A stretch of 64,000 bases of DNA from Rhodoligotrophos sp. CJ14 (lineage in GTDB: Bacteria; Pseudomonadota; Alphaproteobacteria; Rhizobiales; Im1). A model generated the notes under the pieces. It searched no databases. It was not told the origin of the DNA and saw only the letters and a program-made list of their open reading frames with translations. Shown here piece by piece: positions 16,582 to 24,776 of this stretch (position 1 is its first letter; each line of letters starts with the position of its first letter). The position numbers and the translations under genes were made by a program. The stretch spans positions 2,819,516 through 2,883,515 of the forward strand of contig NZ_CP133319.1 in NCBI RefSeq assembly GCF_038811545.1, given 5' to 3'.

Positions 16582-19500
16582 ATGACTCACTCCGACAACG
16601 CTTCCGGAGTTCCGAATTCGCACGTGGATCAGGAGTCCAGCGCGCCGAGCCAGAATTCAGCAGGTGATCACAGCCATAAAGCGTCGAATTCTACAGTCAT
16701 TCGGTTTATTGTGTCAGAGCTGAGCCAATCCTTGCATTGGGTTGATTGGGACACGCTCAAGACCAAGGCGATTTCTGCAGGAAGCGCATTGGATGCGGTC
16801 AATGATCGTGATCCGCATATCCGGATCGATCCAACCGTTCTCGGTGCGCGACTGGCTTTGGGCGCCAACAGCCTCCAAGAGGCTTATCCCGAAGCCGATG
16901 GGGAATACAGCCGGCATATCGATCAGGCCGCCCTCGTTTTCAGCGGCATCAAACCAGACGATCTCTCGCATGATCCTCATTCGACACAGCGGCTTGCGGC
17001 GTTGCGGGCAAGCTTCCTCGAAGCGCTTGCTAAGGATTGGCTGAAGACGAAGATCTTCGAGCATGTACCGAACCTGGTTGAGCAGCATCCGACGCCTCGC
17101 TCTAACGGCTTCACGATCATTAACGCCAATGGCAAGAGCTTTGAGGAGCTGGCAAACGACCCGTCCCTCGCGCGTGTTCCGGGTTTGTCAAAACTGAGCG
17201 ATGGCGAACGTACCAAGCTCGTCGCCGAGTGGTTCGAAGATCATGGGCTTGATCGCAACCATCGCGTCGGCACCATAGAGTTCTCTCTCGCCTCGACCAT
17301 CCGGACCCTTTCGAAGCTCAGCGGCAGGGATGTTCCAGACAATCTTGAGGACAGATCCGTCCTCGTGAAGGCATTTCATGCTCTGGTGACGGACTGGCGT
17401 GAGCACCCGGAGGCACATCCCAACCCCGTGGTCCTTGCATCGATCCATCTTGCGCGATCGAGCGGAGAAAAGTTTGCCGGCAAGGACTGGCAAGCCAATC
17501 TCGAGGGTGCGCTTGCCTACTTTTCAGAGCGCTGGCTTGCCAATTTTGGAACCCCACCGGCTGCCTTCGACCGCGCCCGCGCGGCACTCGAGATTCTCGA
17601 GAACGAAACAGGCTGGGACCGGGACGAACTCGCCGACGAGCCCCAGAATTTTGTTATCTCTCATCCCTATAATGTAGTTGAAAGCGTCTTCGAGTCCCCA
17701 TGGCAGCGTTTTCTGTCCAATGCGGATTTGCCAGGGCCTTTCGGGCATTTCTTGTCTCTCAGATGCAAGCATGATGAGCGCCATGGCACACATGTGCTTA
17801 ATCCGAGACAAGCGTTACAGAAAGCGGAACAGGACTATAATACTACTCTCCTCAATCACCCCTGGGTTCTCGCTCGGGCGAAAGAAAACTTACGCCTGAA
17901 AGGTGAGAGTCTTTCCGCTGAAAACATGCATACAGAAATATCCAGGATCACCGAGAACTATGCGGCAGAGACCGAGAATCACCGCCACCTCATCAGCGGG
18001 CTTTACTTTTTAAAAGACTGGTATATCAGCCAGATCCCGATTGTGGGCGGGCTCTATAATCTCGAGGAGGGCATTCGTCATCACAATGTGAAACAAATGA
18101 TTGGGGGTGGCCTTGCTTTGGGTTTTGATGTCGGAGGGGTCGCGCTCGGGATGCGTCGCGGCGGTGGACTAGCGGCCCTCGAGCGCATCGAGGTCACGCC
18201 TGAGATGAACGCAACGGAAGCGCTCCATCACCTGGCGGCCGAAATCGATCTTCCCGTTGCGAGGTCATCCCGAAGCGAGCTTGGAGCCGCCTCCTTCCGC
18301 TTTGGCAGTGAGGTAGATGATTTTTCCATCACTCCGGTGGGCGAAGAGGAGTATTTCACCGATGCGCCCGCACGTTTTCAAAAGATAGAGCCAGGCGTAA
18401 AATACCGATACGAGCACCCGGTCACAGGCGAGATGCTGACTGTGACCCGCATCGAGAGCACTGGTGAGATCCTTGCGTTGAGGAGCGTGCCCGGCCAGCA
18501 GCGCACCTTTCAGGCAGTCGACTGGATCAGTGGCGAGGGGGGCGGTATTGCGGATGCGGAACTCTATCACATGGATCCGGAGACTGGACTGATCGAGAAG
18601 GGTGGTGGGTTGCGCGGCGGTATGCGCTGTTGCTCCAAGCCACCCAAGCGGCCGGGGAGTCCTGAGATAGAGGACCTCCCCTATCAGCCCGCCCAGCGAA
18701 CCGGAATTCGTGAGCCCTTCAATAATCCTGCGCTCGAGCCACGCGATGATGCGCCGCGAGTTACCGGCCGCAAGGGAGATGCTCGCGATCGCAGCGACTC
18801 CGCAGTCACGGCGCGAGAAGCCAGCGAATCCTTTTCTTCCGACACACCGAGCCTGCGGCAAGGCGATGACAATGCTTCGCAAGCCCCAATCGGTGATCGT
18901 GGCGAGCGCGGCCGTAGCGAATCGCTCAACGCGGAACGCCAGCCCAGTGCATCAGTATCGTCCGGCGTCCCCTCCATTGATTCCGGCGATCTCAAGAGCG
19001 TGGATTTATCTTCGACGAGGCGGCCCTCGCAAGACTCCGGCGATAGTCTGGCGAGAACACCTGTCCCTCCCCGCAGCAATTTGCAAGACGACACGAGCTC
19101 TGTCCATTCAGTGAGCTCAACTTCGACCGTCATCGAGCGACCAGATCCTACCGATGTGTCCCGATCGGTCATCAAGGATGGCGGTAGTTCCGTCGATGCC
19201 GCCATTGCCCACCAGCTCGCTTCTGGTTCGACGGACATGGAGTCTTCAGTCGCGGGAGGAAGCGGCTTCTCCCAGTATTTCAGGCAACCCCCGCTCAAGA
19301 GCTTCCCGAAGCGCATCGGCGAATTGGCCGACAGATCATCGCTCTTGGTACTGCCGGAGGATAGGGAGACTGGGCTTCCCGGCCAAGTCTATCTCAACGA
19401 TTGGGCAGGGTTTGACCCATATGCAAATGGTATGGCCGGCCCCGTCAACGAGACGATGCTCAGCGAGCCTCTTCAGATCAGCGGGCCGACGGCAGAAATG

Positions 19501-20697
19501 CTCACCCGGAATGGCCGATATATGGGCGATGATGCGCTCGGCCGTTTGTACCTCTATGAAGGTAGGTACTGGTCCGTCATCATTCCTGACGGAGTGGCGC
19601 CGCCGGGGCTTCGCGCAAGAGCTGCCGCCGAAGCCTGGAATTCTGCTCACCAGGAATATGCGTTCGGTCGCGCCGTAGCCCATGATCTCGGGAACGGCAA
19701 ATATGCCGTCAGCACACCGCGCATTCCTGTCAATGAAGGCTTTGGCCGCGCCCACAATCTGCCGGAGGGTCACTATGGCTTACCGCCCAAGGGACTAACA
19801 CCACTATCGCGAGAAGAGATGCCCCCGCCTCCAAAGCCTCAGCCCGGCGAGGTCGGCGATCGGTTGGTTATCAACACCGGAGGCCATCGCATCGAAGGCC
19901 GAGAGAATGTCTATTGGTATGAGAATGCGTATTGGACGTTCCAGAGCGGACCAACTCTGCAGGAACGGTACTGGAATGCCGTGCAGTTCGCTGAGGACTG
20001 GAACAAGGCCTACGGCGAAGTGACCCAGACACGCGCCGTTGTGAAGATCCTGCCCGGCGACCGTTCGGTCGCCGTGCTCACGCCTCCATTGCCCGAAGAT
20101 TTCGTCCTCGTGCCCCAAATGCAGATGTTTGCGGACGAGATCAGCCTGTCCGATCTCGACGTGAATCAACCAGAGCATTCGCCGGAAGAAACGCACATTC
20201 AGCCGGATGAACAGAAACCCTCTGCCCAGGCCGTCAGCGGGGATGAGCAGACGGGACAGCTCGGGCGGCGAGGGAAACTGAGTGCTGGCGAGGCAACCAA
20301 TGAGACAGCCGATACCGGATCTAAGGTGGACAGTGACAGCGAGATGCCACCCGAACCGGAAGCTGATCATGCGGGAATTGAAGTGAGGACGGCCAGCGCG
20401 GAGAAGATGCTTCCGACCAACATTGCTTCCCAGGAGGCAGCATCGGGCTTCGAGGTAACTCCGCCGAGCGCCGACCCGCCGCTGCCCGCGCCTGCTCCCG
20501 AGCCTAAGTCAGGCGCTAGCCATTTTGCTCACCACCCGATGAGGGCGTTCATTGAGCAGCTCAAACAGGCCAGTATCGCCAATGGGTCTTATCGGCGGAT
20601 TGAAATAAAGAAGAAGCTGCCCTCGATAGCTGAAGAGCCGGAAACGCCACCGCCCTCGCCCCACGAGGAGGAAATCGACAGCCTCTGGGTGACGTGA
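16582..20697 (+). CDS. Large effector/toxin-like protein of unknown function (1371 aa)
   Basis: I do not recognise a named family. Residues 1-38 are Ser/Asn/His-rich. Residues about 40-480 are a helical region. Residues 483-525 (IPIVGGLYNLEEGIRHHN, then a Gly-rich LALGFDVGGVALG) resemble the short hydrophobic spacer found in large secreted bacterial toxins and effectors. Residues 594-640 form a small beta-rich unit. Residues 690-890 are a disordered Ser/Asp/Pro-rich linker. Two diverged copies of one roughly 73-residue module follow (977-1049 and 1097-1171), sharing YLYEGRYW/YWYENAYW and AEAWN/AEDWN. The tail is acidic and Pro-rich with a basic patch RRIEIKKK. There is no Sec signal. DNA is visibly A/T-richer than its neighbours, suggesting transfer. 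Role inferred only. Confidence 0.6.
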   Translation: MTHSDNASGVPNSHVDQESSAPSQNSAGDHSHKASNSTVIRFIVSELSQSLHWVDWDTLKTKAISAGSALDAVNDRDPHIRIDPTVLGARLALGANSLQEAYPEADGEYSRHIDQAALVFSGIKPDDLSHDPHSTQRLAALRASFLEALAKDWLKTKIFEHVPNLVEQHPTPRSNGFTIINANGKSFEELANDPSLARVPGLSKLSDGERTKLVAEWFEDHGLDRNHRVGTIEFSLASTIRTLSKLSGRDVPDNLEDRSVLVKAFHALVTDWREHPEAHPNPVVLASIHLARSSGEKFAGKDWQANLEGALAYFSERWLANFGTPPAAFDRARAALEILENETGWDRDELADEPQNFVISHPYNVVESVFESPWQRFLSNADLPGPFGHFLSLRCKHDERHGTHVLNPRQALQKAEQDYNTTLLNHPWVLARAKENLRLKGESLSAENMHTEISRITENYAAETENHRHLISGLYFLKDWYISQIPIVGGLYNLEEGIRHHNVKQMIGGGLALGFDVGGVALGMRRGGGLAALERIEVTPEMNATEALHHLAAEIDLPVARSSRSELGAASFRFGSEVDDFSITPVGEEEYFTDAPARFQKIEPGVKYRYEHPVTGEMLTVTRIESTGEILALRSVPGQQRTFQAVDWISGEGGGIADAELYHMDPETGLIEKGGGLRGGMRCCSKPPKRPGSPEIEDLPYQPAQRTGIREPFNNPALEPRDDAPRVTGRKGDARDRSDSAVTAREASESFSSDTPSLRQGDDNASQAPIGDRGERGRSESLNAERQPSASVSSGVPSIDSGDLKSVDLSSTRRPSQDSGDSLARTPVPPRSNLQDDTSSVHSVSSTSTVIERPDPTDVSRSVIKDGGSSVDAAIAHQLASGSTDMESSVAGGSGFSQYFRQPPLKSFPKRIGELADRSSLLVLPEDRETGLPGQVYLNDWAGFDPYANGMAGPVNETMLSEPLQISGPTAEMLTRNGRYMGDDALGRLYLYEGRYWSVIIPDGVAPPGLRARAAAEAWNSAHQEYAFGRAVAHDLGNGKYAVSTPRIPVNEGFGRAHNLPEGHYGLPPKGLTPLSREEMPPPPKPQPGEVGDRLVINTGGHRIEGRENVYWYENAYWTFQSGPTLQERYWNAVQFAEDWNKAYGEVTQTRAVVKILPGDRSVAVLTPPLPEDFVLVPQMQMFADEISLSDLDVNQPEHSPEETHIQPDEQKPSAQAVSGDEQTGQLGRRGKLSAGEATNETADTGSKVDSDSEMPPEPEADHAGIEVRTASAEKMLPTNIASQEAASGFEVTPPSADPPLPAPAPEPKSGASHFAHHPMRAFIEQLKQASIANGSYRRIEIKKKLPSIAEEPETPPPSPHEEEIDSLWVT

Positions 20698-20722
20698 AGA
20701 AAATACGACCAAGCAAGAACTA

Positions 20723-20762
20723 AGAGCGATTTCGCGATTCAAAGAAAAGCGGAAACGCTCTA
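20723..20762. repeat. Small palindromic intergenic repeat overlapping dnaQ stop
   Basis: An imperfect inverted repeat: AGAGCGATTTCGC on the left and GCGGAAACGCTCT on the right around a short A-rich loop. Its right end forms the TAG stop of dnaQ on the minus strand. It has the form of rhizobial RIME-like repeats and resembles the ends of the element at 55372-55472. It may also act as a transcript end for both flanking genes. Confidence 0.6.
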
Positions 20763-21485
20763 CGAGGCGAGTTCCGGCTGCTCAGCGGCAGGGTCAAGAT
20801 AGCTCAACCAGATGGCGTCCTGCCCGAGCTCGGCGATGAAGCTTTCATGGGCCAAGCGCTCTTCCTCCGTGAGGCGGCGCGGCAAGGGCCTTGGTCTGAG
20901 GGTGAGGGTCACTGTTTGGGTGACCCGGATCTCATGAGTGGTTTCGGTGCTCGCCACCAAAGTGAGAACCGGCTGGCGCCCGCCGATCAGCTCAATATAG
21001 ACATCGGCCAGAAGCTCGGCATCGAGCAATGCGCCATGCTTGGTGCGCTTTGAATTGTCGATCCCATAGCGGCGGCACAGCGCATCCAGACTGTGTTGCG
21101 CCATGGGATGGCGCCGGCGAGCCAGCGCGAGCGTATCGATCACCTGCTCTTCGGGAATGGCGGGATAGTTGAGCCGGCCAAGCTCCGAATTGAGAAAGCC
21201 GATATCAAAGGCGGCATTGTGGATGACCAGCACCGCGCCTTCGATGAACTCCACGAATTCCTGAGCGATCTCCGCAAAGACAGGCTTATCCGCCAGAAAC
21301 TCGTTGGTGATGCCGTGGACGCGAATGGCCTCAGCGTGAATCTGGCGCTGCGGATTGATATATTTGTGAAACACGCGGCCGGTCGCCACGTGGTTGAGCA
21401 CCTCGACACAGCCGATTTCGATGATCCTGTCGCCATTCTCATGGGATAGGCCGGTCGTTTCGGTGTCGAGAACCACATATCTCAT
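20760..21485 (-). CDS. dnaQ: DNA polymerase III epsilon subunit
   Basis: A 241-residue 3'-5' proofreading exonuclease of the DEDDh class that works inside the polymerase III core. ExoI is VVLDTETTG (D7, E9), ExoII is IHNAAFDIGFLN, and ExoIII has the catalytic His and Asp in TKHGALLDAELLADVY. The C-terminal part carries the short region that binds the alpha subunit. It is last in an operon with ppsR, maf, aroE and coaE; its ATG overlaps the coaE stop by four bases. Its TAG stop lies inside a palindromic repeat. Confidence 0.96.
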   Translation of the reverse strand: MRYVVLDTETTGLSHENGDRIIEIGCVEVLNHVATGRVFHKYINPQRQIHAEAIRVHGITNEFLADKPVFAEIAQEFVEFIEGAVLVIHNAAFDIGFLNSELGRLNYPAIPEEQVIDTLALARRRHPMAQHSLDALCRRYGIDNSKRTKHGALLDAELLADVYIELIGGRQPVLTLVASTETTHEIRVTQTVTLTLRPRPLPRRLTEEERLAHESFIAELGQDAIWLSYLDPAAEQPELAS

Positions 21486-22102
21486 CGCTTATCACCCAGA
21501 TTGGACGGCCGCTGCCTCTGTCTGAGTGTAGCGATGATGGCACGAACCTGCTCGAATGCGTTCTCTAGTCCCTTCGAGCTATCCACCACAAAGTCAGCCT
21601 TTGCCCGCTTCTCGCGATCAGGCATTTGACGCGCGAGAATGGCATCGAGCTTCGCCTCCGTCATGCCCGGCCGCGCCAGTGCCCGCTCACGCTGAATGGC
21701 GGCCGGCGCGCTGACCACGACAATGCAGTCGACGCGGCCCTGCTGCCCCGTCTCGAACAGCAAGGGAATGTCCAGAACCACCATGTCGGCATTGGTATCG
21801 CGCGCGTTGCTTAAGAAGGCGGCCTCCCGCGCTCGGACCAGCGGATGAACCACCGCTTCGAGTGCTTTGATCTTGGCGGGATCGCCAAGAACGATCTTGG
21901 CCAGTTCGCCACGATCAACCACCCCGGATTTGACCGCTTCGGGATAGAGCTGTGCCACAGGGCCGACGGCTTCTCCGCCCTCCGCATAAAGTGAGTGCAC
22001 GGCTGCATCCGCATCGAAGACTGGAATGCCAAGCTGCCGGAACATGTCCGCCGTTGCTGATTTCCCCATGGCGATCGAGCCGGTTAAGCCGATGAGCAGC
22101 AT
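21482..22102 (-). CDS. coaE: Dephospho-CoA kinase
   Basis: A 206-residue kinase for the last step of coenzyme A synthesis. The P-loop GLTGSIAMGKSATADMF is at the N-terminus, FDADAAVH and the DIPLLFE motif follow, and the C-terminus has RQMPDREKRAKADFVVDSS. The ATG at 22102 is chosen over longer frames because it matches the family start and lies one base after the aroE stop. It overlaps dnaQ by four bases, so the three genes are probably coupled. Confidence 0.95.
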   Translation of the reverse strand: MLLIGLTGSIAMGKSATADMFRQLGIPVFDADAAVHSLYAEGGEAVGPVAQLYPEAVKSGVVDRGELAKIVLGDPAKIKALEAVVHPLVRAREAAFLSNARDTNADMVVLDIPLLFETGQQGRVDCIVVVSAPAAIQRERALARPGMTEAKLDAILARQMPDREKRAKADFVVDSSKGLENAFEQVRAIIATLRQRQRPSNLGDKR

Positions 22103-22103
22103 T

Positions 22104-22946
22104 TCACTTCTTTGCCATGACATCAGCTTCGAGCAGTGATCGAAGCTCCGCGGTAACCTCGGGACGTACACCGAACCAGCGCTCAAAGCCAGGAACCGCC
22201 TGATGCATCAGCATTCCCAAACCGTCAATGATTCGCAACCCACGTGACCTCGCGCTCACAAGCAATGGCGTCAGCAGGGGGACATAGACGATGTCGCAGA
22301 CCACCGCATGTGCGGGCAGGGGTGAGAGATCAATCCGCAGCGGATCCTTTCCCGTCATGCCTAGGGAGGTCGCGTTGACCAGCATATCGGTCCTGGCGAA
22401 GATGGTCTCGACACCATGCCATGGCACGACCTCAACCTTTTGCCCAAATTCTGCGGCGAAGGCTTCTGCGCGCTCAGGGGATCGATTCGCAACCGAAATT
22501 CTCCCTACCCCCTGCTCGAGCAGAGCGCCCAGGATCGAGCGTGCCGCACCACCAGCCCCCAGCACGGCAACGCGAATGCCCGCAAAATCGAGATCTTTGA
22601 CGGCCTGCTTGGCGCTCGCGACAAAGCCATAGCCGTCCGTACTGGTGCCGTAGAGTGTCCCATCGCTGAGATAAAGCGTGTTCACTGAGCCAAGCCGCGC
22701 GGTGAGCGGATCGGCAACCGCGACCCGCCGGAACACGGCTTCCTTATGCGGTATCGTGACATTGCCGCCCACAAAACCTCGGCCTGCGAAGCCATCGATG
22801 AAGCTGTCCAAGGTCTCAGGGCTGACGGCGATACGGTCATAGCGCCCGGGGATCTGATATTTTTTGAGCCAATAGCCGTGCAATAGAGGCGAGCGGGAGT
22901 GTTCGATCGGCCATCCGATCACACAGGCATGCTTCACGTGAATCAT
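22104..22946 (-). CDS. aroE: Shikimate dehydrogenase
   Basis: A 280-residue NADPH-dependent enzyme that reduces 3-dehydroshikimate in the aromatic amino acid pathway. GWPIEHSRSPLLHGYWL is the substrate site, NVTIPHKEA carries the catalytic Lys, GAGGAARSILGAL is the cofactor loop and NRSPERAEAF gives NADP preference. GLGMLMHQAVPGFERW closes the protein. Its start codons lie inside a parS-like palindrome (22930-22945). It overlaps maf by four bases and coaE follows after one base. Confidence 0.96.
   Translation of the reverse strand: MIHVKHACVIGWPIEHSRSPLLHGYWLKKYQIPGRYDRIAVSPETLDSFIDGFAGRGFVGGNVTIPHKEAVFRRVAVADPLTARLGSVNTLYLSDGTLYGTSTDGYGFVASAKQAVKDLDFAGIRVAVLGAGGAARSILGALLEQGVGRISVANRSPERAEAFAAEFGQKVEVVPWHGVETIFARTDMLVNATSLGMTGKDPLRIDLSPLPAHAVVCDIVYVPLLTPLLVSARSRGLRIIDGLGMLMHQAVPGFERWFGVRPEVTAELRSLLEADVMAKK
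22930..22945. promoter_or_regulatory. parS-like site 1
   Basis: TGCTTCACGTGAATCA differs from the usual alphaproteobacterial parS TGTTTCACGTGAAACA at two places and keeps the TTCACGTGAA core. It lies at the start of aroE, about 1.5 kb from the candidate origin, where ParB would bind. Confidence 0.6.
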
Positions 22947-23545
22947 GTCAGCAGCACATTTTCCTGGCGCAGATAATCGAGCAGTGGCAGCAGCGGCAGA
23001 CCCAGCACCGTAAAATGGTCACCTTCAACCCGCGTAAAGAGCTGTGCGCCGAGCCCCTCCAGCCGATACCCGCCGACCGTTTGGGTGACATCATCATCCA
23101 GAGCGGCCAAATAGGCACCGAGAAAATCCGTGGTGAAATTGCGCATGATCAACGTGGCTTCGTCATCATGACTCCAGACCACAGCACCATCTTTGGCGCA
23201 GGCAACCGCGCTGATCAGAACATGGGAACGGCCGCGCAAGTCGAGCAGCTGGTCGCGGGCGTCGTTCTTGGTTCGTGGCTTGCTTAAAATCCGCCCGTCG
23301 AGGTTCAGCACTTGATCGGCCGCCACCACCAATGCCGATGGATTCGTCTCTGAAACGGATATGGCCTTGGCGTGCGCCAAGATCATGGCCACGTCTGCCG
23401 GGTCGCTCCCGGCTATGGCTTGTTTTACCGTATCCTCATCGATCGTCGGTGGCTTGACGACCACCTTGGCTCCAGCATTCTCGAGCATCTCGCGTCGGGT
23501 GACACTGGTTGAGGCCAAGATGATCTGGGTTCGGCTGAGCATCAT
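22943..23545 (-). CDS. maf: Maf-family nucleotide pyrophosphatase
   Basis: A 200-residue Maf/Ham1-fold enzyme that hydrolyses non-canonical or modified nucleoside triphosphates. It starts with IILASTSVTRREMLENAG; KAISVSETNPSALVVAADQ has the metal-binding Asp-Gln, and SKPRTKNDARDQLLDL follows. The C-terminal block GGYRLEGLGAQLFTRVEGDH is the usual end motif. It overlaps both ppsR and aroE by four bases. Which of the dTTP/UTP or m7GTP activities it has cannot be told safely. Confidence 0.93.
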   Translation of the reverse strand: MMLSRTQIILASTSVTRREMLENAGAKVVVKPPTIDEDTVKQAIAGSDPADVAMILAHAKAISVSETNPSALVVAADQVLNLDGRILSKPRTKNDARDQLLDLRGRSHVLISAVACAKDGAVVWSHDDEATLIMRNFTTDFLGAYLAALDDDVTQTVGGYRLEGLGAQLFTRVEGDHFTVLGLPLLPLLDYLRQENVLLT

Positions 23546-24399
23546 GAGTGGCTCCTTGCGTGTTGCCGCTCGTGGAGCAAGTTCATCACGGCGGCTGCCG
23601 TCTCCTCGATTGATCTGCGGGTGACATCGATAATCGGCCAGTTGTGCCGGGCACAGAGCTTGCGGGTGAAGACCAGCTCGGCCGCAATCACCGCGCGATC
23701 CACATATTTGGTATCCCCCGGCTCATTCAGCGACAAAAGCCGGTTCCTGCGGATTTGGGCGATGCGTTCCGCGGTTGCGACCAGTGCCACGATCAGCGGG
23801 CGTTTTGCGTCATAGATGCTCGGCGGCAGCGGCGTATCCAGCACGATCGGCACGTTAGCCACCTTGATCCCACGATTGGCGAGATAAATGCTCGTGGGAG
23901 TCTTCGAGGTGCGGCTCACTCCGATCAGCACAACATCCGCCTCGTTGAGCTCCTGAGTCTGCTGGCCATCGTCATGGGCCATCGTGAAGTTCAGCGCTTC
24001 GATCCGCCGGAAATATTCCGCATTGAGCGAATGCTGAGCGCCGATACGCGGTTGCGACTTCGCATTGAGATAGCTGGCCAGGGTCGACACGACCGGATCA
24101 AGGATCGAGATCGCCGGCAATTCCAGGCGCCGGCAATGATCCTCGAGCGTTGCTCTGAGCTCGGGATCAACCAACGTAAACAACACAATGCCCGGGGTTT
24201 CCTCGATGTCCTGAAGCACGCGCTTCAGCTGTTTGTGGGTGCGCACCAGGGCATAGGTATGTTCGATCGCACGGAATTCGGTGTAATGCGCGACCGCCGC
24301 GCGCGCGACGGTATTGAGGGTCTCACCGGTTGAATCCGAGATCAGATGGAGATGAAAAAACGTCTTCACGCGGGCTTGTTCACATGCTGGGTCGGCCAC
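23542..24399 (-). CDS. ppsR: Pyruvate, phosphate dikinase regulatory protein (DUF299)
   Basis: A 285-residue bifunctional kinase/phosphorylase that uses ADP to phosphorylate, and phosphate to reactivate, the dikinase. The family start FHLHLISDSTGETLNTVARA, the P-loop GVSRTSKTPTS and the C-terminal CARHNWPIIDVTRRSIEETA are all present. The first codon is a GTG at 24399; a second GTG at 24369 fits the family start better and is an alternative. It heads the dnaQ operon, and its promoter lies in the candidate origin, with a perfect DnaA box 13 bases upstream. Confidence 0.93.
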   Translation of the reverse strand: MADPACEQARVKTFFHLHLISDSTGETLNTVARAAVAHYTEFRAIEHTYALVRTHKQLKRVLQDIEETPGIVLFTLVDPELRATLEDHCRRLELPAISILDPVVSTLASYLNAKSQPRIGAQHSLNAEYFRRIEALNFTMAHDDGQQTQELNEADVVLIGVSRTSKTPTSIYLANRGIKVANVPIVLDTPLPPSIYDAKRPLIVALVATAERIAQIRRNRLLSLNEPGDTKYVDRAVIAAELVFTRKLCARHNWPIIDVTRRSIEETAAAVMNLLHERQHARSHS

Positions 24400-24411
24400 T
24401 GCGGCACTGTT

Positions 24412-24420
24412 TGTGGATAA
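24412..24420 (-). promoter_or_regulatory. DnaA box, perfect consensus
   Basis: TGTGGATAA on the plus strand is the exact complement of the consensus TTATCCACA. It is the only perfect DnaA box I found in the gap and sits just upstream of ppsR. Confidence 0.75.
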
Positions 24421-24557
24421 CCGCTGCGATAGGTAATGGCTTCAGGGATCCTGCTGCCGCTGTCCAGCACTTTATTAACAGGCAGGTCACTTGTGCATTG
24501 CTGATCGACCGGTCTGGGCATAACTCCGGCCTCTCGGAGCGACACGTGGACGACCTG

Positions 24558-24572
24558 TTAACAATTGGTTAA
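24558..24572 (+). promoter_or_regulatory. CtrA-type binding site
   Basis: TTAACAATTGGTTAA fits TTAA-N7-TTAA with no mismatch. CtrA sites of this form cover the Caulobacter origin and repress replication. Its place inside the hemE-side gap makes function plausible; binding has not been shown here. Confidence 0.6.
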
Positions 24573-24753
24573 GAGCTTTGCGTGCAGACAGACAAATTGG
24601 CGCGCTGCCGGCAGGGTTTGAGCCTGCGCGCGCCTCTCCCCGTTTCTGGCAGGGGAATGAGCGGCAAAACGGGCCATAGATGTGGGCAACTGCGTCAGGA
24701 CTCGTAACCACCGACTCTCCTGGCCCAATATCATCTTCAGAGTCTAAGAGTCT

Positions 24754-24767
24754 AAATCTTAAGATTT
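24754..24767. promoter_or_regulatory. 14-bp perfect palindrome before hemE
   Basis: AAATCTTAAGATTT is its own reverse complement and ends nine bases before the hemE ATG. The bases just before it contain a direct repeat AGTCTAA-G-AGTCTAA. It could be an operator for heme control or an A/T-rich origin element. Confidence 0.45.
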
Positions 24768-24776
24768 GGTGAATCG

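Larger units (their letters stand above)
24400..24776. other. Candidate chromosomal replication origin (oriC)
   Basis: This 377-base gap between ppsR and hemE holds no gene. It has one perfect DnaA box (24412-24420) and three nine-mers two bases off consensus: TTATTAACA at 24472-24480, TGGGCATAA at 24515-24523 and TGTGGGCAA at 24681-24689. A perfect CtrA box is at 24558-24572 and a 14-bp palindrome at 24754-24767. The place beside hemE matches the mapped origins of Caulobacter and Sinorhizobium, and parAB and parS sites lie close by. The number of strong DnaA boxes is low, so this remains a candidate. Confidence 0.65.

Noticed and set aside
24238-24420. Extended ppsR start upstream of 24399 into the origin region
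   Set aside because: It would run beyond the family's usual N-terminus and over the perfect DnaA box; two GTG starts downstream fit the family better.
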